Shown piece after piece: positions 8,203 to 16,609 of a stretch of 64,000 bases of DNA. Location: contig JAMWZC010000007.1 in assembly GCA_024304985.1 (NCBI GenBank), positions 140,041 to 204,040 on the forward strand. Direction: 5' to 3'. The translations under genes were made by a program, and so were the position numbers. This DNA is from Paracoccaceae bacterium (GTDB taxonomy: Bacteria > Pseudomonadota > Alphaproteobacteria > Rhodobacterales > Rhodobacteraceae). The notes under the pieces are model-generated. The model was not told the DNA's origin, ran no database searches, and worked only from the letters and a program-made list of their open reading frames with translations. The first letter of the stretch is position 1, and each line of letters starts with the position of its first letter.

Positions 8203-9609
8203 ATGACACCCAATGTGCAAGCCGCGCGCGATGCGCTGGCCCATCTTGAAATCGACGAGAATCCCGCAGCGTTGAAATCCAAAAGCCGGGATTTCTTTTG
8301 GTATTCGCCGGTTCTCAAGACCCGGCTGGATCATCTGGTGGGTGATTTTGTCGTGGCCCCCCGGAACGAGGCCGAGGTGATCGAGGTTCTCAAGACATGC
8401 TACGCCCATGACGTGCCGGTAACGACGCGGGGGGCGGGGACGGGCAATTACGGGCAGGCGATGCCGCTGGCGGGGGGGGGTATCCTGCATATGAAGAACA
8501 TGACCGCCGTGAAAGAGGTGCATCCCGGCCGCGTCATCGTGGAGCCGGGTTGCCTGTTGAAGGATGTGGATGCGGCGACTCAGGCCCATTCCGGGCAGGA
8601 GTTGCGGATGTTCTCAAGCACATGGGCGACGGCGACGATCGGCGGGTTTGTTGCGGGCGGATCGGGTGGCGTTGGGTCTGTGACATGGGGCAGTTTGCGT
8701 GATCTGGGCAATATCATCCGCCTGCGTGTGGTGACGATGGAGGCAGAGCCCCGCGTGCTGGAGTTCCGGGGCGAGGAATTGGCGCGCGTCAGCCATGCTT
8801 ACGGCACCAACGGGATCATCACCGAGTTGGAGATGCCGCTTGCCCCCGCCTATGACTGGACCGGGCTGTTCGTGGCCTTTGATACGTTCGAGGATGCGGC
8901 GGTCTATGCCGAGGAGATCGCCAATCAGGACGGGATTCTGCTGAAGCTGGTGACGGTGTTCGAGGCCCCGATCCCGCAAGCGTATTTCCAGCGGGTGAAG
9001 CCCCATATCGGCGAAGGGCAGCATATGGTGGGGCTGATGGTGGCGCCGCATGCGATGGACGGGTTCAACACCTTCACCGCGCGGCGGCCCAAGGCGCAGG
9101 TGATCTACCGGTCGGACGCTGACAAATGGGAGCGCGGGCCAGGCGCTGTGTTCGAATATGGCTGGAACCATACCACGCTGCGCGCGCTGAAGGTGGATCC
9201 GTCGATTACTTACTTGCAGGTGCGCTATGGATACCCGGACCATCAGGCCAAGGTGGCGGCGATCCGCAAGGCCTTGGGCAAGGATGGCGAGGTGATGCAG
9301 CATCTGGAAGTGCTGCGCGAGAATGGCAAGGTGATGTTCGCGGGGCTGAGTCTGGTGAAGTTCACCACAGAGGCACGGCTGGACGAGATCGTGAAGATTC
9401 ACGAGGATCTGGGCTGCATGATCTTTAACCCGCATCGCTATACGCTGGAGGAAGGTGGGCGGCAGACCGTGGATGACCGGCAACTGACCTTCAAGCGCGA
9501 GGCCGATCCCAAGGGGCTGCTCAATCCTGGCAAGATGATCGCCTGGGATGATCCTGACTGGAAATTCGAGGGCGTCTATCACTATCCCCGGATGCGGGCG
9601 GCGGAATGA
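8203..9609 (+). CDS. FAD-binding oxidase/dehydrogenase (GlcD/PCMH type)
   Basis: A 468-residue flavoenzyme of the VAO/PCMH fold. PVTTRGAGTGNYGQAMPLAGG is the FAD diphosphate-binding region, GGFVAGGSGGVGS a second flavin-contact loop, and LLNPGKMI the C-terminal motif typical of D-lactate/glycolate oxidase relatives. ATG at 8203 follows GAAAGG; a longer open frame to 7900 crosses the promoter region. It begins a tight operon of five genes divergent from an ABC importer. It probably oxidises the imported compound or a hydroxy intermediate; the electron acceptor is not evident, though the two following flavodoxin-fold proteins are candidates. Confidence 0.87.
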   Translation: MTPNVQAARDALAHLEIDENPAALKSKSRDFFWYSPVLKTRLDHLVGDFVVAPRNEAEVIEVLKTCYAHDVPVTTRGAGTGNYGQAMPLAGGGILHMKNMTAVKEVHPGRVIVEPGCLLKDVDAATQAHSGQELRMFSSTWATATIGGFVAGGSGGVGSVTWGSLRDLGNIIRLRVVTMEAEPRVLEFRGEELARVSHAYGTNGIITELEMPLAPAYDWTGLFVAFDTFEDAAVYAEEIANQDGILLKLVTVFEAPIPQAYFQRVKPHIGEGQHMVGLMVAPHAMDGFNTFTARRPKAQVIYRSDADKWERGPGAVFEYGWNHTTLRALKVDPSITYLQVRYGYPDHQAKVAAIRKALGKDGEVMQHLEVLRENGKVMFAGLSLVKFTTEARLDEIVKIHEDLGCMIFNPHRYTLEEGGRQTVDDRQLTFKREADPKGLLNPGKMIAWDDPDWKFEGVYHYPRMRAAE

Positions 9610-10187
9610 CCCGCGCGCTGGTCGTCTTTGCCCATCCCTGCGCTGAAAGTTTTTCGGCCAGTCTGCATGGCACGGTCGTGCAAACCCTGACCGCGCGGGG
9701 GTGGGAGGTCGATGATTGCGACCTTTACGCCGAGGGGTTCAACCCGGTTCTGTCAGAGGAGGAACGGCGCGGCTATCACGAGGTGGGACCCAATATCGCG
9801 CCGGTGGCGGATTATGTTCAACGCGTGCGGGCGGCTGAGGCTTTGGTGCTGGTCTTTCCGGTCTGGAATTTCGGATATCCGGCGATCCTGAAGGGGTTCT
9901 TTGACCGGGTGTTCCTGCCCGGCGTGTCCTTTCGGCTGGAGGATGGCAAGGTGCGTCCGAACCTGACGCATATCCGCAAACTGGCAGCGGTGACCACCTA
10001 TGGCGGGACGCGGATGCGGGCGCTGCTGGCGGGTGATCCGCCGCGCCATGTGGTCAAGCGGGCGGTCTGGCATGGGACGCGGGCCGATACCCTGCGATAT
10101 CTGGCGCTATACGACATGAACCGGGCCACGGACGCGCAGCGCCGCGCGTTTCAGGGCCGGGTCGAACAGGAAATGAAGGTGTTCTGA
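9606..10187 (+). CDS. Flavodoxin-fold NAD(P)H oxidoreductase 1
   Basis: A 193-residue protein of the NQO1/MdaB/KefF-like family. The N-terminal ALVVFAHPCAESF loop binds FMN or FAD phosphate, and FPVWNFGYPAILKGFFDRVF is the family's central flavin-contact motif. Such enzymes transfer two electrons from NAD(P)H to quinones or other acceptors. It overlaps the FAD oxidase gene by 4 bases and abuts a paralogue that starts on the next base. The two may form a heteromer, or one may recycle flavin for the oxygenase or oxidase of the operon. Confidence 0.85.
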   Translation: MTRALVVFAHPCAESFSASLHGTVVQTLTARGWEVDDCDLYAEGFNPVLSEEERRGYHEVGPNIAPVADYVQRVRAAEALVLVFPVWNFGYPAILKGFFDRVFLPGVSFRLEDGKVRPNLTHIRKLAAVTTYGGTRMRALLAGDPPRHVVKRAVWHGTRADTLRYLALYDMNRATDAQRRAFQGRVEQEMKVF

Positions 10188-10817
10188 ATGCGTGCGCTGG
10201 TTGTCTATTGCCATCCTGATCCCGGTAGTTTTACCGCCGCCGTCCGCGATCTGATCTGCGCGCGGCTGACGGAGGCCGGGGCGGATCTGCGGGTGCTGGA
10301 CCTTTATGCGTGCGGGTTTGACGGCGCGCTGAGCCGGGATGAATGGCGCGGCTATCTGGACAGCCCCGCCAACCGCTTGCCAGTGGCCGAGGATGTCGCT
10401 GCGCTGGAATGGTGCGATACGCTGATCTTTGTCTATCCCACATGGTGGTATGGCCTGCCGGCTGTCCTCAAAGGGTGGCTTGACCGGGTGATGCTGCCGG
10501 ATGTGGCGTTTCTGATGCCCGACGGTGTGAACAAGACGATCCGCCCCGGTCTGACCCATGTCACGCGGTTGGGCGTGTTCACCACCTGCGGGGCCAGTCG
10601 CTGGCTGACCTTTCTGGTGGGGGCACCCGGCAAGCGGACGTTGCTGCGCGGGGTGCGCCTGCTGTGTGCGCGGGGGTGCCGGACGGCCTTTGCGGCGCAT
10701 TACCTGATGGACAGTTCGACGCCTGAAAGCCGGGCGGCGCATCTGGCACGCGTCGGGCGCGCGATTGATCGGCTGGTCGGCAACAGATCCAGCCAGAGAC
10801 AGGAAAGCCGGGCATGA
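10188..10817 (+). CDS. Flavodoxin-fold NAD(P)H oxidoreductase 2
   Basis: A 209-residue paralogue of the preceding gene. It opens with ALVVYCHPDPGSF and has VYPTWWYGLPAVLKGWLDRVM at the flavin-contact position; the WW in place of WN and the divergent second half show the two copies are not a recent duplication. Its ATG directly follows the TGA of the first copy, so they are translationally coupled. Expected activity is NAD(P)H-dependent reduction of a quinone or flavin. Its C-terminus overlaps the oxygenase start by 4 bases. Confidence 0.85.
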   Translation: MRALVVYCHPDPGSFTAAVRDLICARLTEAGADLRVLDLYACGFDGALSRDEWRGYLDSPANRLPVAEDVAALEWCDTLIFVYPTWWYGLPAVLKGWLDRVMLPDVAFLMPDGVNKTIRPGLTHVTRLGVFTTCGASRWLTFLVGAPGKRTLLRGVRLLCARGCRTAFAAHYLMDSSTPESRAAHLARVGRAIDRLVGNRSSQRQESRA

Positions 10818-11746
10818 GCGGGATTCCCATCCTTGATTGGCGGCAGTACCGGCAGGACAGCACGCGGCCGGGCTTTGTCGCAGAGCTTGGGCTGGCCTGC
10901 CGCGAGACGGGATTCTTCCTGTTGATCGGGCATGGATTGGCGGAATCATTGTTGGAGGAGGTGTTCCGCCTGTCGGCGGCCTTCTTCGCGCTGCCCGATG
11001 GCGAGAAGGCGGCTTTGTCCATCCGGACCAATCCGCACAACCGGGGTTGGGTGATGATGGGTGCGGAGCGGCTGGACGAGGATTCGGGCCAGATCGACCG
11101 GAAAGAGGCGTTCAATATCGGACTCGAGATGACGGCGGACGATCCCCGCCTGTTGCGCGGCGAGGCGTTTCGCGGCGTGAACCTCTGGCCTGATCTGCCG
11201 GGGTTCCGCGGCACGATGCTGACCTATTTCGACGCGGTCTGGTCGCTGGGGGTCGGGTTGATGCGGGCTGTCGCCAGTGATCTGAAACTGCATCCGCAGT
11301 TCTTTGATCTGGATTTCGACTCGCCGATGGCGACGCTGCGTTTGCTGCACTACCCCGCTGCGCGTGGAGACAGTGCCGAGATCGGCGCGGGCGCGTATAC
11401 AGATTACGGCGCGCTGACATTGCTGGCCACGGATGGCACAGCCGGGTTGCAGGTGCAGGGCAAGGATGGCGGCTGGCGGGACGTGCCGCATGTGCCCGGG
11501 GCCTTGATCGTGAATATCGGCGACTGCCTGATGCGCTGGAGCAATGACCTTTATGCCTCGACCCCGCATCGGGTGTTGCCACCGCCGCGGGCGCGGCGGT
11601 CGGTTGCCTTCTTTCTGGACCCGAACCCCGACAGCATGATCGCCGCCTTGCCCGGAACCGGCATCCCGCGCCATGCCCCGATCCTTGCCGCCGACTATCT
11701 GCGCGCGCGGTTGGATGCCACCCACAAACCCGAAGGCCAAACATGA
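10814..11746 (+). CDS. Isopenicillin N synthase-family 2-oxoglutarate/Fe(II) oxygenase with substituted iron ligand
   Basis: A 310-residue protein of the DIOX_N plus 2OG-FeII_Oxy layout. The N-terminal half has the ETGFFLLIGHG motif; the jelly-roll core has GAYTDYGALTLLATD, GALIVNIGDCLMRWSND, STPHRVLPP and RRSVAFFLDPNPD. The expected facial triad is His-x-Asp...His with Arg-x-Ser for 2-oxoglutarate. Here Asp197, His252 and Arg261/Ser263 are present, but the first His position is Tyr195 (TAT at 11396-11398). The rest of the fold is intact, so it may use a changed iron site, have lost oxygenase activity, or carry a sequence error. It is the fourth gene of the oxidase operon. Confidence 0.85.
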   Translation: MSGIPILDWRQYRQDSTRPGFVAELGLACRETGFFLLIGHGLAESLLEEVFRLSAAFFALPDGEKAALSIRTNPHNRGWVMMGAERLDEDSGQIDRKEAFNIGLEMTADDPRLLRGEAFRGVNLWPDLPGFRGTMLTYFDAVWSLGVGLMRAVASDLKLHPQFFDLDFDSPMATLRLLHYPAARGDSAEIGAGAYTDYGALTLLATDGTAGLQVQGKDGGWRDVPHVPGALIVNIGDCLMRWSNDLYASTPHRVLPPPRARRSVAFFLDPNPDSMIAALPGTGIPRHAPILAADYLRARLDATHKPEGQT

Positions 11747-12543
11747 GACGACTGGACTGGGCGCAATACCGCGCCCCCGAATTCGCTTTGATCGATCCGA
11801 TGGAGACGATCGCCATTCTGCCCACGGCCGCCGTGGAACAGCATGGGCCGCATCTGCCCGTGGGTGTGGACATGATGATCGCCGAGGGGATGCTGGCCGA
11901 ATTACGGCGGCAATGCCCGGATGATCTGGATATCCGGATCCTGCCTGTGCAGGCGGTGGGCAAGTCGAACGAGCATCTGCACGCGGCAGGCACCCTGACC
12001 TTGTCGGCACAGACGGCGTTGGCGGCATGGGTCGAGGTCGGCCTGTCGGTCGCCCGCGCCGGAGTGCGCAAGATCGTGATCGTCAACAGCCATGGCGGCA
12101 ATCTGGATCTGGTGTCGATCCTGTCGCGCGAATTGCGGGTGCGCGCCGGGATGATGGCGGTCAAATGCCAGTGGAGTTCCTTTGGACAACCGGAGGGGAT
12201 GTATCCACCGCGTGAATTGAGCTTTGGCATCCACGGCGGCGATGTTGAAACGTCGATCATGCTGGCGCTCCATCCCGAACTGGTGGACATGGGTGCGGCG
12301 CGGGATTTCACCTCGACAGCAGAGGGGGCCGACATTCCGCCGGTCGGGCCAATCTCGCTGGCCTGGATTTCCGCCGATCTGAACCTGGCGGGCACTGTAG
12401 GCAATGCCGCAATCGCCACCGCCGCGAAAGGCCAGGCAACGATCCAGCATCAGGTCACGGGTCTGATCGGGTTGCTGCGGTCGCTGAAATCGCTGCCGCT
12501 GGAAGGCTACGCTCCCGTACCGGAATCGGGACAGTTTCCCTAA
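11743..12543 (+). CDS. Creatininase-family amidohydrolase
   Basis: A 266-residue hydrolase. AAVEQHGPHLPVGVD carries Glu and His metal ligands, NSHGGN and FGIHGGDVETS the remaining metal and catalytic residues; this is the full creatininase signature. Family members hydrolyse cyclic amides (creatinine) or formamides (in deazaflavin and flavin precursor synthesis). The gene overlaps the oxygenase gene by 4 bases and ends the operon. Together with the cytosine-deaminase-like enzyme of the divergent operon, it suggests ring opening or deformylation of a nitrogen heterocycle after oxidation. Confidence 0.9.
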   Translation: MRRLDWAQYRAPEFALIDPMETIAILPTAAVEQHGPHLPVGVDMMIAEGMLAELRRQCPDDLDIRILPVQAVGKSNEHLHAAGTLTLSAQTALAAWVEVGLSVARAGVRKIVIVNSHGGNLDLVSILSRELRVRAGMMAVKCQWSSFGQPEGMYPPRELSFGIHGGDVETSIMLALHPELVDMGAARDFTSTAEGADIPPVGPISLAWISADLNLAGTVGNAAIATAAKGQATIQHQVTGLIGLLRSLKSLPLEGYAPVPESGQFP

Positions 12544-12636
12544 TTCGCCTCATGAGTGTATTGCTTTTGCGCTGCTCTCTTGTAGTCCCCCTCACGGTCA
12601 GCCACTATGTCAAAATTGTGGTGCCCGGAGGGGACG

Positions 12637-13302
12637 ATGAATTTAAGTCGGCAATTTCCGCAACTTGCGAAAGCAGATTTCTTCGAGGACATGTCCTCAG
12701 CAGATATTTCGCAGTTTATTGACGCCTGTGACTTGCGCACCGTACCCAGCGGTACGGTTGTGCTGGAACAGGGAAAGCTTGTCACGGGCATGATCCTGAT
12801 TGCCCATGGTTGTATCGAGGTTTCGCTGATGAATTGCGAGGGTCATGTCGCGATCATCCATCATGCCCGCGAGGGCGAAACCCTGGGTGAGATCGAAGCC
12901 ATCTCCTGCGAACCGTGTCTGGCCAGCTGCACATCCGTGGGTCCGGCCACGGTGCTGCATTGTCCGGTGTCACTACTGGCAGAGTCTCTGACCAATCCTC
13001 TGGTGCGGCGGAATGTGATGCGAATCACGCAAAGCCGACTGCTGCGGGATAATCATCGGAAATACATGGATCAGAATTACCCGCTTGACCGGCGGGTCTG
13101 TGCTTATCTGCTGCGGCTTGCGGATCGGAACAATCGCGTGCCGCAAAGTCAGGGCTATATTGCCAATCTGGCGAATTGCTCGCGGCAGTCGATCAATCGC
13201 GCGCTTGCCGTTCTGCGCGAAGATGGGCTGATCTCGGTCGAGAAGGGGAAGATCCGGTTGCAGGATCGGGACGGGCTGGAGCGCCGGCTGGCCGGTCAAT
13301 AG
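12637..13302 (+). CDS. Crp/Fnr-family transcriptional regulator with internal cysteine cluster
   Basis: A 221-residue regulator with an N-terminal cyclic-nucleotide-type beta barrel (about residues 10-115), a dimer helix, and a C-terminal winged helix with recognition helix near ANCSRQSINRALAVLRED. The start at 12637 follows GGAGGGG at 12627-12633; an upstream ATG at 12607 has no ribosome site. It lacks FNR's N-terminal cysteines but has Cys91, Cys94, Cys98 and Cys109 in and after the GEIEAIS segment. This invites a redox or metal role. It lies 93 bases after the creatininase gene and may regulate that catabolic region; it is convergent with the transglutaminase operon. Confidence 0.88.
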   Translation: MNLSRQFPQLAKADFFEDMSSADISQFIDACDLRTVPSGTVVLEQGKLVTGMILIAHGCIEVSLMNCEGHVAIIHHAREGETLGEIEAISCEPCLASCTSVGPATVLHCPVSLLAESLTNPLVRRNVMRITQSRLLRDNHRKYMDQNYPLDRRVCAYLLRLADRNNRVPQSQGYIANLANCSRQSINRALAVLREDGLISVEKGKIRLQDRDGLERRLAGQ

Positions 13303-13309
13303 AGCGGCG

Positions 13310-14200
13310 TCAGCTCAGCAGTGGGATCACATCCACGGCCTGGCGGCTGCTTTGCCCACCGGCCACGCGCAGCATCCCCTTGACCGGAGAGACATCGGCA
13401 TAGTCGCGACCATGGGCCACCTCGATATGATCAGCGCCGGCGCGGCAATCATTGGTCGGATCGAACTCGATCCAGCCGGCTTGCGGGCCGCACCAGGCCC
13501 TGACCCAGGCATGCATCGCGTCGGCCCCTTCCAGACGGGGACGACCGGGTGGCGGTCGGGTTCTGAGGAAACCGCTGACATAGCCTGCGGGAATTCCCAG
13601 ACTGCGCAGCGCGCCGATCATGATGTGGGACATGTCCTGACAGACACCGCGGCGCTTTGCAAAAGCTTCGGCCATGGGCGTGTCCACCGTGGTGGCCTTG
13701 GAATCAAATCGGATATGACCGTGAAGGGCAGAGCCTATCGCCGTAATCGCGTCGCATGTGTCGGGGGATGGGGGCAGGCTTGCGACGATGTCACGTGCAA
13801 AGCTGGCGATCTGCGGCAGATGCGGCACCCGCGCTGAGGGCGCGATGAAGTGCAGTGGCGAGTCCGCGCCAAGATCGCGGCATTGGGCCAGCAGCGTTGG
13901 CATGTCGGCCAAATCGGCGGAGGCGCCGGTCTGCGGCGCAGGCTCAAACCGTTCGATCCGGGCCTTGAGTGTCAGATCGACATGGTCATGGGCGCCGCGC
14001 AGGGCGAATTCGACGGTAGGGTTGCCGAAGAAGTCCGTCCATGTTCGCCGCTCTGCCGGGCGGGGCGCGATGTCCACAAGGGACGCGATCACGCGCTGAC
14101 GGCCCGGCACTTCCAGCGGCATGATCCGCAGCAATTGCCGCCCGCCTGCTGCGGCACCGGTATAGTCGTAGTGAATGTTCAGGGTGATGTCATAGATCAC
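13310..14200 (-). CDS. Transglutaminase-like cysteine protease domain protein
   Basis: A 296-residue protein. A bacterial transglutaminase N-terminal beta domain (residues 1-85) is followed by a transglutaminase core with Cys187 in GVCQDMSHIM, His230 in AMHAWVRAW and Asp247 in EFDPTND, a complete catalytic triad. No signal peptide is visible, so it is probably cytoplasmic. Such proteins cleave or form isopeptide or amide bonds. It is the last gene of a three-gene operon with an ATP-grasp/alpha-E protein and a large transglutaminase-DUF2126 protein, an arrangement conserved in many bacteria. Confidence 0.9.
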   Translation of the reverse strand: MIYDITLNIHYDYTGAAAGGRQLLRIMPLEVPGRQRVIASLVDIAPRPAERRTWTDFFGNPTVEFALRGAHDHVDLTLKARIERFEPAPQTGASADLADMPTLLAQCRDLGADSPLHFIAPSARVPHLPQIASFARDIVASLPPSPDTCDAITAIGSALHGHIRFDSKATTVDTPMAEAFAKRRGVCQDMSHIMIGALRSLGIPAGYVSGFLRTRPPPGRPRLEGADAMHAWVRAWCGPQAGWIEFDPTNDCRAGADHIEVAHGRDYADVSPVKGMLRVAGGQSSRQAVDVIPLLS

Positions 14201-14215
14201 GGATCATCCCCCAGA

Positions 14216-16609
14216 CTATAGCAGAAAGGCGTCATGCAGCGCCGTGGACAACGCCAGAATGTCGCCATGCAGCGTCTTCAAGGCTTCGCTGTCGAGTGTC
14301 TCGACGGTGTGGAGCGCCACCCGCGTGTCCAGTTCCAGAACGCGACGTTCGAATTCGGTGATCTGCGCTTCGGGGCGGTGGGCGGCGAGATCGTCGACAC
14401 GGTTGCGTATGGCCATCAGGTGAAACCGGATCGAGCGCGGGTTCTGCGGGTCCAGGGCGAGCATGTCGATGACGCTGCTGCGGGTGGTCGTGACGGCATA
14501 GCGCTGGCGGTGGATCATGATGCTGTCGCCGAATTCGATGGCCAGATCCAGCGCGCCATCCGGGGCCTTGGGCGCGGTGGTCACGGCCAGAAGGTCCGCC
14601 ATCATCGCCGCGCGTTCCAGCGAACGACCGATGGTCAGGAATTGCCAGCCCGCCGCGCGATACATGTTCTCGTGCACCAAGCCCGAGAAGCCTGCGATCT
14701 TGCGCAGAAGCACGCTCATCACAAGCGCGGCGTCCGTCCCCAGCTCGGCGGTCTGGGCGATGCGGCCCATGGATTTTTCAAGATCCTTGAGCGCGGCCCA
14801 GCCATCGACCGAGAAACGGTCGCGGATCTGGCTGGCGCTGTTGACGGCAGAGGCCAGCGTTCCACGCAGCCCGTCGGGAAGTGGTTGCCCCGGGTCGATC
14901 CCCAAGGCGCGCAGACGGTCGCGGATCAGCGCCAGCAGCGGTTCGGTCGCGGCCTCGTCCAGTCGGCTGTGATAGGCGCGGGTCAGGCGCAGGATACCCT
15001 CTGTGCGTTCCACATAGCGGCCAAGCCAGAACAGGTTGTCTGCCGCGCGTGACGGAAGCGGACCAAGCTGTGCGCGTTGAAAGGGCGTGTCGGGCGGGGT
15101 CAGCATCGAGACGGGTTCGACCGCTGTATCGCTGACGACCCAGACATCGGCCACGGCCCCGCCCTGCCCCATGGCGATGGCGGTCGCGTCCGAACCGGTC
15201 CCGATGCGGCCAAAGCCGCCGGGCATGACCTGCCAGCCCTGCGGTGTGCGGGCGAGAAAGACACGGATCGTCATCGGACGGGGCACAAGGGTGCCATTTT
15301 CGAACACGGGGGTGGTGGACAGGGTCACCATCTCCTGCCCGACAAGCTGCGCGGCGTGGGCCGTCAGCCATGCGTCCAGATCGCCCCCCTCGCCCCCGCG
15401 CAATTGCCCGCCGATGGCATGGGTGGCCTTGGTTTCGAACGGCATCCGGGTGGACAGGGCCGGTCCGATCATCATCCGCGCGGCATTGGCGCGGACATGG
15501 GCCAGTTCCGCAGGCTGACCGCACCACCAGGTGGCCACGTTGGGCAGGGCCAGCGGCTGCCCGGTCAGATGGCGGCTGATGCGGGGCAGGAAGGCCATCA
15601 GCGCCTGAGTTTCCAGCACACCTGCGCCCAGCGCGTTGACCATCGTCACCTGCCCCTGACGGATCGCCGAGACAAGACCGGGGGTGCCGATCTGTGACTG
15701 CGCGGCCAGTTCCAGCGGATCGGTCCAGATCGAGTCCATCCGCCGCCACAGCACCTCGACCGGGACAAGCCCTTGCACGGTACGGACCTGAAGGCGGCCT
15801 TGATCCACCGTCAGATCCTCGCCCGCAAGGAGGCTGAGGCCGAGGTAGCGCGCGATATAGGCCTGTTCGTAATAGGTGTCGGTCAGCGGACCCGGTGTCA
15901 GGATGCCGATGCGTGCGGCGGGATCGCTGCACAGGTGATCCAGACCTTCGCGGAAGGCGCGGAAGAACCCGGCAAGGCGGTGCACATTGGTCTGGCGGAA
16001 CAGATCCGGAAAGACGCGGGAGGTAGCGACACGGTTCTCCAGCGCAAAGCCGGCACCAGAGGGGGCGTCGGTGCGGTCCGACAGCACCCACCAGCGCCCG
16101 TCGGGACCGCGTCCGATCTCGAACCCCACGAAATGCAGGAAGTGGCCGGAGCGGGGTTTGACCCCCACCATCGGGCGCAGCCATTCAGGGCTTTGCGCGA
16201 TCAGGCTGGCGGGAAGATGCCCCTTGGCCACCAGATGGTTGTCACCATAGAGATCGGCGACCACCTGCTCCAGCAGATCAGCGCGCTGGATGAGGCCCGC
16301 GCTGATCTTGGTCCATTCCGCCTCGGGCAGGATGATCGGCACGGGGCTGAAGGGCCAGTCGCGCCCTGAGAGGGTGGTGTCGCCGTAGCTGCGGAAAAAG
16401 ACGCCTGCATCGGCCAGATACTGATCGCCGCGCGCGAAATCATGGGCGATCTCGTCCGGTTTCAGGCGCGATAGATGGGCCAGCAGACCGGCCCAGCCGG
16501 GCCGCATGCGTCCGTTTTCGTCGCAAAGCTCGTCCGGCACGCCCGGCAGGGGGCGATATCGCTGGAACAGGGGAACGCCTCCGTCCGTTGGATGCGCCAG
16601 AGAGGCCAT
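14216..16609 (-). CDS. Circularly permuted ATP-grasp protein fused to alpha-E domain
   Basis: A 797-residue two-part protein. The first ~480 residues are the circularly permuted ATP-grasp type 2 domain (motifs FHFVGFEIGRG-like start, EVLWRRMDSIWTDPLEL, NALGAGVLETQALMAFLP). The rest is the all-helical alpha-E domain (RAADNLFWLGRYVERTEGILRL, then VHENMYRAAGWQFLTIGRSLERA). ATP-grasp enzymes form carboxylate-amine bonds, so this is a predicted amide or peptide ligase. In many genomes the two parts are separate genes; here they are fused. The ATG overlaps the upstream TGA by one base (TGATG), implying coupled translation with the DUF2126 protein. Confidence 0.92.
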   Translation of the reverse strand: MASLAHPTDGGVPLFQRYRPLPGVPDELCDENGRMRPGWAGLLAHLSRLKPDEIAHDFARGDQYLADAGVFFRSYGDTTLSGRDWPFSPVPIILPEAEWTKISAGLIQRADLLEQVVADLYGDNHLVAKGHLPASLIAQSPEWLRPMVGVKPRSGHFLHFVGFEIGRGPDGRWWVLSDRTDAPSGAGFALENRVATSRVFPDLFRQTNVHRLAGFFRAFREGLDHLCSDPAARIGILTPGPLTDTYYEQAYIARYLGLSLLAGEDLTVDQGRLQVRTVQGLVPVEVLWRRMDSIWTDPLELAAQSQIGTPGLVSAIRQGQVTMVNALGAGVLETQALMAFLPRISRHLTGQPLALPNVATWWCGQPAELAHVRANAARMMIGPALSTRMPFETKATHAIGGQLRGGEGGDLDAWLTAHAAQLVGQEMVTLSTTPVFENGTLVPRPMTIRVFLARTPQGWQVMPGGFGRIGTGSDATAIAMGQGGAVADVWVVSDTAVEPVSMLTPPDTPFQRAQLGPLPSRAADNLFWLGRYVERTEGILRLTRAYHSRLDEAATEPLLALIRDRLRALGIDPGQPLPDGLRGTLASAVNSASQIRDRFSVDGWAALKDLEKSMGRIAQTAELGTDAALVMSVLLRKIAGFSGLVHENMYRAAGWQFLTIGRSLERAAMMADLLAVTTAPKAPDGALDLAIEFGDSIMIHRQRYAVTTTRSSVIDMLALDPQNPRSIRFHLMAIRNRVDDLAAHRPEAQITEFERRVLELDTRVALHTVETLDSEALKTLHGDILALSTALHDAFLL

